From an uncultured Arthrobacter sp. (GTDB taxonomy: Bacteria > Actinomycetota > Actinomycetes > Actinomycetales > Micrococcaceae), in assembly GCF_947495145.1 (NCBI RefSeq), contig NZ_CANLXP010000006.1, positions 1 to 64,000 on the forward strand: a stretch of DNA of 64,000 nucleotides. Reading direction: 5' to 3'. Each line of letters begins with the position of its first letter. Within the stretch, counting starts at the first letter, position 1. The translations under genes were made by a program, and so were the position numbers. This document shows, piece after piece, positions 9,802 through 17,850 of the stretch. Under the pieces are notes generated by a model. The model had not been told where the DNA came from. It ran no database searches and worked only from the letters and a program-made list of their open reading frames with translations.

Positions 9802-10497
9802 ATGCACATTGAAATCTGGTCTGACGTCAAATGCCCCTGGTGCTTTGTGGGCAAGCGCCGCTTCGAAAAAGCCCTTGCCGAGTTCCCGCACAAGGAGAGC
9901 GTTGAAGTGACCTGGAAGAGCTTCCAGCTCGACCCGAACCTTCCCGAGCACTACGACGGCACCGAACAGCAGTACCTCTCCGAACGCAAGGGAATCGCTC
10001 CCGAGCAGGTCCGCCAGATGTGGAACCAGCTCACCTCATCAGCGGCGGACGTCGGCGTGAAGTTCGACTTTGACGCCGTGGTTGTCGGCAACAGCTTCCC
10101 CGCCCACCGGTTCCTGCACCTCGCGAAGTCGCTCGATAAAGGCAACGAAGCGAAGGAAGCCATCCTCTCGGCGCACTTCGAGCAGGGTCTGAACACCTCC
10201 GATACCGACGTGCTCGTGAAGCTGGGCAACAACCTCGGCATCGATGAGCAGTCGGTTCGGGACACCATGGCCAGCGATCGCTTCGCAGACGACGTACGAA
10301 GAGACATCAACGAGGCACAGACCCTCGGTGTCAGCGGCGTCCCGTTCTTCGTGATTGACCGGAAGTACGGCATCTCCGGCGCGCAGCCCGTCGAGCTCTT
10401 CCGCCAGGCGCTGGATCAGGCGTGGCAGGAAGCCCATCCGCTGATCCCCGTGTCCACGTCCCCCGACGGCGAGGTCTGCGGACCGGACGGCTGCTAG
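9802..10497 (+). CDS. FrnE-like DsbA family oxidoreductase
   Basis: 231 aa from ATG 9802. A longer in-frame start at 9694 lies in repeat B and is not credible. A thioredoxin-fold protein with Cys11-Pro-Trp-Cys14 close to the N-terminus and a cis-proline segment (VSGVPFFVID) near the C-terminus, as in the FrnE/2-hydroxychromene isomerase-like branch of DsbA. There is no signal peptide, so it acts in the cytosol, probably as a thiol-disulfide oxidoreductase or isomerase. It follows aceB but is separated by the palindromic repeat. The exact substrate is unknown. Confidence 0.9.
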   Translation: MHIEIWSDVKCPWCFVGKRRFEKALAEFPHKESVEVTWKSFQLDPNLPEHYDGTEQQYLSERKGIAPEQVRQMWNQLTSSAADVGVKFDFDAVVVGNSFPAHRFLHLAKSLDKGNEAKEAILSAHFEQGLNTSDTDVLVKLGNNLGIDEQSVRDTMASDRFADDVRRDINEAQTLGVSGVPFFVIDRKYGISGAQPVELFRQALDQAWQEAHPLIPVSTSPDGEVCGPDGC

Positions 10498-10539
10498 CAA
10501 GCCGGCCGCGCGTCGTCGTCGTTTTCTGCGGTTCCGTTC

Positions 10540-11220
10540 CTACGGAGCAGCCGACGACGGCGCGGGCGTGGGGCTCGCTGTGGACGGCAGTTCGCACACC
10601 AGCCCGCCCGGTTCGGCGTTAATTTCTTCGGCCGGCACCAGCGCCTCATACTCGGAGCCGAGAACCACGTCCACGGTGGCGTCCGGGCGCTCGTCTTCGA
10701 CATAGACGGTTCCGGGGATGGTCCGCTGGAGGGTGAAAGCCTGGGCGTACCCGGCCGGCCCTGAAACGACGATTGCCGTCATGTTGGTCTGCGCGACCGA
10801 CCGGTTCCCGATGGCACTTACGGTGTAGCCGCGCTCTTCGAGTGCAGCCGAAGCGTTGCCCGCGAGGCCGGCGATGCTGGTGCTGTTGAGCACGTTCACG
10901 GTGATGGTGGCCGGGTCAACGAGGTTGAACGGCCCGGCCGGGCACGCACTCACCGGGCTGGGCGATGGTTCGCTGGCCGTCAGCTGGATGTCACCGCGTG
11001 CGAGGGCAAGCGCAAAGAGCACGGCCGCGGTCAGCAGTGCGAGGAGCAGCACCAGAACCACACCGTGGCGAAGCCTGCGCATATAGATGTGCGGGCGTTC
11101 CACATTGCCGTCGTCGGCGAAAACCGTTTCGAGATCGTTTTCGGTGACAATGCGGTGACCGTGCCACTCGATCGGGTTCTTCTTCGACCGGATCGGCTTG
11201 CGTTTACCGGTCCTAGCCAT
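10540..11220 (-). CDS. LytR C-terminal-domain membrane protein
   Basis: 226 aa from ATG 11220. A basic N-terminus (about 45 aa) is followed by one transmembrane segment (about 48-72), a Ser/Pro linker, and an extracellular LytR_C domain (about 90-200) beginning ITVNVLNSTSIAGLA. A Ser/Ala/Pro-rich tail ends the protein. LytR_C domains often accompany LytR-CpsA-Psr enzymes in cell-wall glycopolymer attachment, but no LCP catalytic domain is present here, so this is a stand-alone version. Its start overlaps the end of the upstream 99-aa gene by 8 bases, so the two are translationally linked. Confidence 0.88.
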   Translation of the reverse strand: MARTGKRKPIRSKKNPIEWHGHRIVTENDLETVFADDGNVERPHIYMRRLRHGVVLVLLLALLTAAVLFALALARGDIQLTASEPSPSPVSACPAGPFNLVDPATITVNVLNSTSIAGLAGNASAALEERGYTVSAIGNRSVAQTNMTAIVVSGPAGYAQAFTLQRTIPGTVYVEDERPDATVDVVLGSEYEALVPAEEINAEPGGLVCELPSTASPTPAPSSAAP

Positions 11221-11512
11221 CGATGACCAGGACACGTGCGTGCAGGATGGTGCGCTGATGGAGTGCGGTACGCACGGCCCGGTGCAGCCCATCTTCGAGA
11301 TAGAGGGTGTTCTTCCACTGGACCACATGTGGGAAGAGGTCACCGAAGAAAGTGGAATCTTCTGCCAGTAGCGCCTCGAGGTCGAGGGTGGTTTTGGTGG
11401 TCACGAGTTCGTCCAGCCGGACCTGGCGCGGGGCTACGCCGGCCCAGTCCTTGGGCGTCACGTGTCCATGGTCGGGGTAGGGGCGTCCATCGCTCACTGC
11501 TTTGAAGATCAC
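11213..11512 (-). CDS. Small conserved actinobacterial protein upstream of the LytR_C gene
   Basis: 99 aa from GTG 11512. TAGGCT (11519-11524) is exactly 6 nt upstream, giving a leaderless start; a GTG at 11518 abuts the -10 box and is less likely. It is acidic with no membrane segment. The end reads LYLEDGLHRAVRTAL followed by ILHARVLVIDG, which recalls the D-G-x-H-R motif of ParB/Srx-fold proteins. I recall relatives in Micrococcaceae carrying the name VapB-family antitoxin, but no toxin gene is adjacent here. It overlaps the membrane LytR_C gene by 8 bases. Function unknown. Confidence 0.78.
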   Translation of the reverse strand: MIFKAVSDGRPYPDHGHVTPKDWAGVAPRQVRLDELVTTKTTLDLEALLAEDSTFFGDLFPHVVQWKNTLYLEDGLHRAVRTALHQRTILHARVLVIDG

Positions 11513-11518
11513 CAACAC

Positions 11519-11524
11519 AGCCTA
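11519..11524 (-). promoter_or_regulatory. Leaderless -10 box, TAGGCT
   Basis: TAGGCT on the minus strand, 6 nt before the GTG at 11512, placing the predicted transcription start on the start codon. Confidence 0.5.
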
Positions 11525-11602
11525 GGCAAGATCACGTCGCAATGGAATGTGACGCTCTGGTGGCGCTTCCGTCGTCGCCAAAGAGTTACCGGCGAAACTC
11601 CG

Positions 11603-13303
11603 TCAGGTGGCGTCGATCGGGATGGTGCGTGTTGCGATCACAGCGCCCGTAATCCAGTCCTCCCAGTCGACGCGCAGGTAGTACCTGCCCGGTGTCGGCG
11701 GATGGAGCAGCATGTCGTACCGTTCAGCCGCACCGTACGCCAGCCTGCTTGTCATCAACGGGTACCCGGAGTCCTGGCAGCTGGGCGACGGCGCTCCCGG
11801 TACGGAGGTGTCCCGGAACGGACGTCCGTCATGGGAGATCAGCTCCGCAATCTTTGCTTCCGCCCCTGTGGCATCGGTGATGGTCACCATATTGGGTAGG
11901 TAGTTGGCATTCACCGTCCTCAGCAGCGTCGGCTTGCGGGTGCCGCCCGCAACGTTGGCGCGCAGGCTGGAAAGGCTCCACACCCGTTCCCTGCCTGCCG
12001 GACGCCGTGCCAGTTCACCGCCCAGCAGGTAGAAATGCCGAGGTTCGAACCGGTTGAGACCGGCGTCGTCCCCGGAGAGTCCGTCTGCGTGGTTCATCTC
12101 ATGCCAGCGAGGATCCACACAGTAGGGAGCGAACAGCGCCTCTGTCTCAATGTCATACTCCGGTCCGTCCACAAAAGCACGGCGAGCGCCAGGGCTCACG
12201 GGGTAGTCCGGGTGCACTACCGGATCGATCACCAGCGGCCCGAACATTCCCATCTGGACGTGGAGCGGCGTATTGACGTGGCAGTGATAGAAGTACGTCC
12301 CCGCAGCGCCGTAGTTGGGATCGCCGGGACGGCCCGCTTCGGGCTGCATCTGATAGGTGTATTGCCCGTCCACTTCGAAAGATGTGTGGCCCACCCCGTC
12401 GTTCCGCGGATCAGGTTCCATGCCATGCCAATGGATGGTGTGGGGGCCTTTGCTCGGGTGCACTGTGGCATGAAAGACCCTCCCCTCCTGGACCCGCAAC
12501 GTTGGCCCGGGGAAACCCCGCTCGTACCGTTCGTCCTCGAAGCTCCACATCTCGAACTCGGCGCCGTCGTCCATCACGAGGTCCCGGCTATGGACATCGA
12601 ACTCGACGGAGATAGCAGCCGCCTGGAGGAACTCCGTCACCGGGTCCTCCACCTCCAGTTGGTCCGAACTGAAGTCGACCTGGCTCTGGAACCGGTGGCT
12701 CAGCGTCGGCTCCGGTCCGACGACCGGGCCCGGCTGCTCGGTAGGTTCGGCTGTGGCCGACGGTTCTGCCGTTGTCGAAGGCTCTGCCGTCGTCGACGGA
12801 GTTCCCGACTCGGAGGGGGTCGCGCTGGCTGTGGCGGTTTCCGAGGCGGTCGCGGTGGCGGTGGCACTTGCAGACGCAGACGACGACGTCGCACTGGGCG
12901 TCGGCGAAGCACTCGGCTTCGTGGTCGCACTGGGTTTCGTGGTCGCACTGGGTTTCGTGGTTGCGCTCGGCTTCGTGGTCGCGCTGGGTTTCGTGGTCGC
13001 GCTGGGTTTCGTGGTCGCGCTGGGCTTCGCGCTCGGGCGGCGACGCCGACGCCGTTCCTCTTCCCGACGCCGTTCCTCTTCCCGACGTCGATCCGCCGCC
13101 TCCCGCCGTCGTTCTTCCTCCCGACGACGCTCCGCGGCTTCACGGCGCCGCCTGTCTTCCCTGCGACGCTCCGAGGCTTCCCGGCGACGTTCCGCTTCAC
13201 GCCGCCGCTCTTCATCCCGACGACGGCGCTCGTCGCGTTCCTGTGCTCTCTCGATCCCCCGGATGGAGCGGCGGTCGGTTCGTTTGCGGCTGAAGATACT
13301 CAC
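11603..13303 (-). CDS. Multicopper-oxidase-like protein with charged repeat N-terminus (subunit B of putative split enzyme)
   Basis: 566 aa; GTG start overlapping the upstream stop as GTGA. Residues 1 to about 90 are almost pure Arg/Glu/Ala, likely a long charged single helix. About 90-190 is Ser/Thr/Pro/Ala-rich with PSATTK repeats. The cupredoxin part has His288-Thr-Ile-His291-Trp-His293-Gly and His340-Cys341-His342, then His348 and Met351 or Met353. This gives a complete type 1 copper site and half of the trinuclear ligands. The second cupredoxin region near the C-terminus (GRYYLRVDWEDW) lacks any HxH pair, so the enzyme looks incomplete alone. No signal peptide or membrane segment is seen, odd for a copper oxidase. 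Third gene of the operon. Confidence 0.85.
   Translation of the reverse strand: MSIFSRKRTDRRSIRGIERAQERDERRRRDEERRREAERRREASERRREDRRRREAAERRREEERRREAADRRREEERRREEERRRRRRPSAKPSATTKPSATTKPSATTKPSATTKPSATTKPSATTKPSASPTPSATSSSASASATATATASETATASATPSESGTPSTTAEPSTTAEPSATAEPTEQPGPVVGPEPTLSHRFQSQVDFSSDQLEVEDPVTEFLQAAAISVEFDVHSRDLVMDDGAEFEMWSFEDERYERGFPGPTLRVQEGRVFHATVHPSKGPHTIHWHGMEPDPRNDGVGHTSFEVDGQYTYQMQPEAGRPGDPNYGAAGTYFYHCHVNTPLHVQMGMFGPLVIDPVVHPDYPVSPGARRAFVDGPEYDIETEALFAPYCVDPRWHEMNHADGLSGDDAGLNRFEPRHFYLLGGELARRPAGRERVWSLSSLRANVAGGTRKPTLLRTVNANYLPNMVTITDATGAEAKIAELISHDGRPFRDTSVPGAPSPSCQDSGYPLMTSRLAYGAAERYDMLLHPPTPGRYYLRVDWEDWITGAVIATRTIPIDAT
12910..13030 (-). repeat. In-frame 18-bp tandem repeats encoding PSATTK
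   Basis: About seven near-identical 18-bp units inside the multicopper-oxidase gene encode PSATTK-type hexapeptides, joining the charged helix to the cupredoxin domain. On the N-terminal side (about 13030-13260) there is a second, more irregular repeat of Arg/Glu codons. Confidence 0.9.
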
Positions 13304-14688
13304 GGCGTGGCTCCTGGGTTAGGGCCCTTCAAGGTCCAGTGGGCAACGAGGCCACCGGGGTACATACCTCCGGCGGCAGTCTGGGACGGCTCGGCGTGGC
13401 AGTGCATGGGGTAAACCCAGTCCGTGGTCCGGGCGAACCAGACGGGATCGATTGCGTCCGGCGGCCGCTTGATCGGGATGATGATGTCCTTGCGGTCCAT
13501 TGTTTCAAGTTCGACAACGTCTTCCCACTGCTGGAGGACCACATGGCCGTCGCTGTCCACATACCCTTCGTGCCGCGGCCAGTCCACGCCATTGCGGCGG
13601 ACGGTCCAGACATGATTCCCATGGAAGTGCATCTGATGGAAGACGATTCCCGGGTTGACGAGCCGCACCAACTGGCCGCCGCGAAGCGTCCCTGCCTCGG
13701 CTCCCTCACCGAACTGGCGTACGTCGAGCTGCCGGGGGTAGCCGGAGATCAGCGTCTCCTCCTCGGTGGCGAGGTTGACGGCGTCGTCGAACGTAATACC
13801 GAGCGATTCGAAACCGCTGCGCCCGTTCAACGTAAAGTAGCGGGGCACCGCCCTGGTTGTTGCCGGATTGACGGTCTGGCCCGAGGCTTCCATCGAAGCC
13901 CAGCGCGATTCCACCGCATGGGTGATCCACAGCCATTGCCGCTCGAACGTTGCACGGTCCTCGGCAATGTCCCACTGGTGCTCGGGATCCATCACCACCA
14001 GCACCCCGAACAGACCCAGCACCCGTTCAACCGGCGCGTTCGTCGGATCCGCGAAGATGTACGTCCCGGGCGGCGGGCAGGGGAAATCAAGGGTTGCCAC
14101 GGAGTCCGGAGCAATGGCGCCGGTGGTGAGGTCACCGCCGTCGGGCCCTGCTCCGAAAACCGTCAGGGTGTGGGGCTTGCTCAACCGGTTCTGGATGCGC
14201 AGCCGGATTTCACTTCCCAGCTCGGCGATGATTGTCCGCTGTGGGAAGTAGCTCGCCCAGTAGTTGCGGCGGATAAAGTACTGGCCGGGGTTGGCCTCGT
14301 CGGCCCGCAGCGGCTCGGGCGTGCCGCGGGGAGGTACAGCGGCATCGAGCGGATACGTGCGGCTGGGAACCACGTCACCCGTAGCGGTGATGACGGTCGG
14401 ATCCATGGTGAGGCTTGGATCCGGATCGTCGACGTCGGTAGGCCGGCTGCCGAACCCGCGGTGGTAAACAAGCGTGTCGTCGACCATCTTCAGGTAGCCC
14501 TCATTGATGTAGACGTCCAGCACACCGGGCAACGCAGCGAGCGCCAACGGAATCGGCGTCCGCGCAGCCCGTTGACTCGGAGCAGAGGGCTGAATCAGCG
14601 GCAACGCCGCAAACCCCAACCCGGCAGCCGCGCCGAGCTTGAGGAGATCCCCTCGGGCCAGTATCTCGGGAGGCAACTGCTCAGCCAT
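13300..14688 (-). CDS. Multicopper-oxidase-like protein (subunit A of putative split enzyme)
   Basis: 462 aa from ATG 14688, which overlaps the upstream stop by 8 bases (ATGGCTGA). The N-terminus resembles a Tat signal (ARGDLLKLG followed by a hydrophobic stretch) but has Arg-Gly where the twin Arg should be. The first cupredoxin region (KPHTLTVFG, then GTYIFADPTNAP) has lost the HxH ligands expected of domain 1. The last domain keeps His351-Gln-Met-His354-Phe-His356-Gly and His429-Cys430-His431. The type 1 His that should follow HCH is missing (AEPSQTAAGGM). It therefore supplies one half of a trinuclear cluster, complementary to the next gene, which it overlaps by 4 bases. Confidence 0.87.
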   Translation of the reverse strand: MAEQLPPEILARGDLLKLGAAAGLGFAALPLIQPSAPSQRAARTPIPLALAALPGVLDVYINEGYLKMVDDTLVYHRGFGSRPTDVDDPDPSLTMDPTVITATGDVVPSRTYPLDAAVPPRGTPEPLRADEANPGQYFIRRNYWASYFPQRTIIAELGSEIRLRIQNRLSKPHTLTVFGAGPDGGDLTTGAIAPDSVATLDFPCPPPGTYIFADPTNAPVERVLGLFGVLVVMDPEHQWDIAEDRATFERQWLWITHAVESRWASMEASGQTVNPATTRAVPRYFTLNGRSGFESLGITFDDAVNLATEEETLISGYPRQLDVRQFGEGAEAGTLRGGQLVRLVNPGIVFHQMHFHGNHVWTVRRNGVDWPRHEGYVDSDGHVVLQQWEDVVELETMDRKDIIIPIKRPPDAIDPVWFARTTDWVYPMHCHAEPSQTAAGGMYPGGLVAHWTLKGPNPGATP

Positions 14689-15307
14689 GGTTGTCCTCCA
14701 GGGAGCCGGGTCGAAGGGATATCCGGGGAAGTGCCAGCGCCAGCGGAGCCGGGCCACCCCACGGGTCGGTGAATTGGGCTGCGAGGCCGGAGACGCCGCT
14801 CGGAACCAGGAAGCTGATCCAGAGGCTGCGGAGTGCGCCGGCGGTCAGCAGGATCTTGGAGACGTCGGCTGCGCGGTTGGTGACCGTCGTCGTGTCGCTG
14901 ACAAGCAGGCGCAATTGCCCGGGCGCGAACAGCACATTGCGCTCTGAGGTGTTGCGGACGTCGAGCTTCACGGCCAGGTGTTCGCCCCAGGTGTGGTTGA
15001 ACGGTTGGGCCGAGGCGCCGGGCGGAGCGGCGCCGTGGCCTGCGCTACTTGCGTGACCGCCGACTGCACCGCCCATGCGGGCCTGCCGTTCGGCGGCTGC
15101 AATCCGTACGGTTCCGAACGACGTCGGAACCTCCTCGGTGCCACCGGCGGCGGAGACTATCCCCCAGCCCGCTGCGGTGCCCAGTGCACCGGTGCCTATC
15201 AAAATGCCAAATACTCGTCGCGTGAGTCCGATGGGACGGTCGGCTGCCTCCCCAGGCATTAGGTCAGCCGCATCCTGCTCGGCCAGCGCGATATTTTCTA
15301 TCGCCAT
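14681..15307 (-). CDS. Membrane-anchored accessory protein of the multicopper-oxidase operon
   Basis: 208 aa, no recognised enzyme. A cytosolic N-terminus of about 27 aa is followed by LTRRVFGILIG, a Tat-like or membrane-anchor segment (about 28-55), a Gly/His/Ala-rich linker (GGHASSAGHGAAPPG), then a beta-rich domain (FNHTWGEHLAVKLDVRNTS) reminiscent of DUF4352/telokin-like folds. It is first in the operon and overlaps the next gene by 8 bases, so it likely works with the two oxidase-like proteins, perhaps as anchor, export partner or copper carrier. That role is inference from context. Confidence 0.7.
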   Translation of the reverse strand: MAIENIALAEQDAADLMPGEAADRPIGLTRRVFGILIGTGALGTAAGWGIVSAAGGTEEVPTSFGTVRIAAAERQARMGGAVGGHASSAGHGAAPPGASAQPFNHTWGEHLAVKLDVRNTSERNVLFAPGQLRLLVSDTTTVTNRAADVSKILLTAGALRSLWISFLVPSGVSGLAAQFTDPWGGPAPLALALPRISLRPGSLEDNHG

Positions 15308-15421
15308 TACTCGCCTCTATATCGTGCGTGGATGCTGCAGGAATTCAGTGTTATCTCCAGACCTTGGGGAAACCCTGCATGGGAAACCGTCACGGATTTC
15401 ACCGCCGGCGCCCCGAGCGCC

Positions 15422-15427
15422 GATACT
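15422..15427 (+). promoter_or_regulatory. Leaderless -10 box, GATACT
   Basis: GATACT lies exactly 6 nt before the GTG at 15434 and supports that start for the HAD gene over the upstream in-frame ATG at 15332. Confidence 0.5.
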
Positions 15428-15433
15428 GGGTCG

Positions 15434-16312
15434 GTGACAACTTCTGCCCCCGAATCCGCTCCCATCGGCCTGCTGCTCGACGTCGACGGGCCGGTTGCCA
15501 GCCCCGTTTCGCGAACCGTACGGCGGGAGATCATTGATGCGCTCATCGCCCTGGCTGCGGCCGGATGGCCGGTCATCTTCAACACCGGGCGGTCGGACGA
15601 GTTCATCCGGAAAGAAGTCATGCAGCCGATGCTGGCCGCCGGCATTCCCGCGGGCATCACTTTCCATGCCATCTGCGAGAAGGGCGCCACCTGGTTCAGC
15701 TTCACCTCCGACGGCCCTACCGATGTCCAGGTCGATGATGCCCTCGCGCTCCCGGAAGAGTTTGGAAACGAGGTGCGGCGCCTGGTCGAGGACAAGTTCG
15801 CCGACCACATGTTCTTCGACGAGACCAAGCGCGCCATGGTGTCCATCGAACAGCGCCTCGACGTCGGGAACGAGGATTATCTCGACCGGCAGGGGCCCTT
15901 CGACGCCGCAGTACTCGAGATCATGCAGCACTTCGACATGGGCGTCTGCCGCCTCGCGCACCACCTGCCGGACAGTGACGACAGCGTCGACTACCGGGTG
16001 GATCCCACCATCATCTCCACCGACATCGAATCGGTCCGCGTGGGCAAGGACCTCGGCGCGGAGCGGGCGCTGCGCCTGATTGACGGCGACATTCCGCACG
16101 TCTGGCGGACCGTCGGTGACTCGCGAACCGACTACGCCATGGCTGACTACCTGCACGAGCACGGTTACAGCGTTGCCCACGTCGATGTGCGGCCCGCCGA
16201 CGGCGTCCCGGAGAAGCCCTACCCTGTCCTCACCGAAGGTGAACTGACCCACGACGACGCCGGCGCAGCCTTCCTGCTGCGCTGCGCAGAAACGGCGGTC
16301 TCCCCCGCCTAA
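15434..16312 (+). CDS. HAD-superfamily hydrolase, likely phosphatase
   Basis: 292 aa from GTG 15434. HAD motif I is LLLDVDG (nucleophile Asp and general-acid Asp), motif II is IFNTGRS, and motif IV is VGDSRTDYAM near the end. The large central cap resembles sucrose-phosphatase or Cof-type enzymes. Predicted Mg2+-dependent cytosolic phosphatase; the substrate cannot be read from the sequence. Its TAA overlaps the TAG of the convergent glutathione peroxidase gene, so the two 3' ends share 4 bases. Confidence 0.82.
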   Translation: MTTSAPESAPIGLLLDVDGPVASPVSRTVRREIIDALIALAAAGWPVIFNTGRSDEFIRKEVMQPMLAAGIPAGITFHAICEKGATWFSFTSDGPTDVQVDDALALPEEFGNEVRRLVEDKFADHMFFDETKRAMVSIEQRLDVGNEDYLDRQGPFDAAVLEIMQHFDMGVCRLAHHLPDSDDSVDYRVDPTIISTDIESVRVGKDLGAERALRLIDGDIPHVWRTVGDSRTDYAMADYLHEHGYSVAHVDVRPADGVPEKPYPVLTEGELTHDDAGAAFLLRCAETAVSPA

Positions 16313-16803
16313 CCCTGCAGTGCCTTCTCGATCGCCGCCACGATCTCCTCGGAGTCCGGCTCCACTGTGGGGGCGAACCGCGCAACCACTGTTCCGGCGT
16401 CGTTCACCAGGAACTTTTCGAAGTTCCATTTCACAAGTCCCGGCAACGTGCCCGTCTTGAATTTGGTCAGCTCGCCGTAGAGGGGATGCTGGTTGCGGCC
16501 GCGGACGTCGGTTTTGGTGGTCAGGGGGAAAGTCACGCCGAAGTTCATGGAACAGAAAGCCTGGATGTCTGCTTCAGTTCCCGGTTCCTGCCCCATGAAC
16601 TGATTGCTGGGTACGCCTAGCACCACCAAACCGCGGTCCGCGTACTTCCGGTAGAGCTCTTCCAGGCCCGCGTACTGCGGAGTGAAACCGCACTGCGACG
16701 CGACGTTCACCACCAGCACGGTCTTGCCCCGGAAATCGCCGAAGCTTCGCTCGCTACCGTCGATCATGGTCAGCGGGATGTCGTGAAGGTTCTGCGGGGA
16801 CAC
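16309..16803 (-). CDS. Glutathione-peroxidase family thiol peroxidase
   Basis: 164 aa from GTG 16803, which has AAGGAG five bases upstream; the longer ATG reading at 16884 is unlikely. Family motifs are NVASQCGFTPQY (peroxidatic Cys), GVPSNQF and VKWNFEKF, giving the Cys-Gln-Trp catalytic set. Cys replaces selenocysteine, so it probably uses thioredoxin or mycothiol systems, as actinobacteria lack glutathione. Cytosolic; detoxifies hydrogen peroxide and lipid peroxides. Divergent from the MpaB gene. Confidence 0.95.
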   Translation of the reverse strand: MSPQNLHDIPLTMIDGSERSFGDFRGKTVLVVNVASQCGFTPQYAGLEELYRKYADRGLVVLGVPSNQFMGQEPGTEADIQAFCSMNFGVTFPLTTKTDVRGRNQHPLYGELTKFKTGTLPGLVKWNFEKFLVNDAGTVVARFAPTVEPDSEEIVAAIEKALQG

Positions 16804-16881
16804 TGATGCTCCTTGCTGCTGATTTCCTACTTCAGATTCGTTGGCAATTGCGCCCTGGATGGGACGCACGGGTTGAACCTG

Positions 16882-16887
16882 CATACT
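16882..16887 (+). promoter_or_regulatory. Leaderless -10 box, CATACT
   Basis: CATACT lies exactly 6 nt before ATG 16894 and decides that start for the MpaB-family gene. Confidence 0.55.
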
Positions 16888-16893
16888 AATGCC

Positions 16894-17814
16894 ATGGCGT
16901 CACCCATCTCCCGGCTTCGCATCGAACTCAAGAACACCTTCACCGGCACAGGTGCCGAGCCGCCTGCCTGGACCGAGCAGCTAGCCGAGGGCGACGACGC
17001 CGGCTATTTCGCTCCAGGATCTGCCGTCTGGGCGGTCCACAGCTCCATGACCCCCACGGTGGGCGGCATCCGTGCCCTCCTGCTGCAGGCGCTGCACCCC
17101 GGCGCAATGGCGGGCGTGTATGCGCATTCGAACTTCCGTGAGGACCCGCTTGGCCGGTTGGCCAACACGATCCGCTGGATCTTCACGGTGACCTACGGGT
17201 CCACCGACGCAGCACGCAGCGCTTCGGGATGGGTGCTGCGCCTGCACGAGAAGGTGGCCGGAACGTATGTGGATGCCCGCGGCGTCGAACATTCCTACAC
17301 TGCCAACGATCCGCACCTGCTGCGCTGGGTGCACCTGGCCTTCACCGACGCCTTCCTCAGCGCTCACCAGCAGTACGGGCTGAAATTCCCGGGCGGCGCG
17401 GATAAGTATGTTGACCAGTGGGCGGTGGCCGGTGAACTGATGGGAGTGACTGACCCGCCGCGAAGCGTGGCCGAGCTGCGCTCGCAGCTTGCCGCGTACG
17501 ACGACGAACTTACCTCCAGCCACCAGGTCCAGGACGCGCTGACCTACATCAAGCATCCACCGCTCCCGCGGTCGCAGCGCGTGGGCTACCGGGTGCTGTT
17601 CGCCGGTGCGGTGGCCACGCTGACTCCGCGGCAACGGGAGCTGCTCGGGCTGTCGCTACCGCACATCGGACCGGTGCGGTTGCCCGTCAAGCCGGCGGTT
17701 CTACTGGTACTTGGGGTGCTGAAACTCGGCCTTGGCCGGCAGGGGCCCAGCGAGGCCGCCGCTCTTCGCCGGGTCCGGCGGGTGCGGGAACTGCACCCGC
17801 CGGACGGCGTCTGA
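16894..17814 (+). CDS. Oxygenase MpaB family protein (DUF2236)
   Basis: 306 aa from the leaderless ATG 16894. The DUF2236/MpaB family includes latex-clearing protein and fungal MpaB, b-type haem enzymes that cleave C=C bonds. Family features visible are the N-terminal SAVWAVHSSMTPTVGGIRALLLQALHP-like region (His of the HP pair is a haem-ligand candidate), the HSNFREDPLGRL segment, and WVHLAFTDAFL. A weakly hydrophobic segment near the C-terminus may touch the membrane. Monocistronic. Substrate unknown; proximity to the acyl desaturase operon may point to lipids. Confidence 0.88.
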   Translation: MASPISRLRIELKNTFTGTGAEPPAWTEQLAEGDDAGYFAPGSAVWAVHSSMTPTVGGIRALLLQALHPGAMAGVYAHSNFREDPLGRLANTIRWIFTVTYGSTDAARSASGWVLRLHEKVAGTYVDARGVEHSYTANDPHLLRWVHLAFTDAFLSAHQQYGLKFPGGADKYVDQWAVAGELMGVTDPPRSVAELRSQLAAYDDELTSSHQVQDALTYIKHPPLPRSQRVGYRVLFAGAVATLTPRQRELLGLSLPHIGPVRLPVKPAVLLVLGVLKLGLGRQGPSEAAALRRVRRVRELHPPDGV

Positions 17815-17850
17815 AGTATTCGTGCGCTAGCTGGCCCTGGACAACAGGTC

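Noticed and set aside
12035-13414. 459-codon plus-strand frame with Arg- and Phe-rich repeats
   Set aside because: Antisense reading of the Arg/Glu and PSATTK repeats in the oxidase gene.
13339-14772. 477-codon open frame on the plus strand opposite the multicopper-oxidase gene
   Set aside because: Shadow of the real minus-strand gene: no motif, no RBS, and it exists because of G/C-rich third positions in the true frame.
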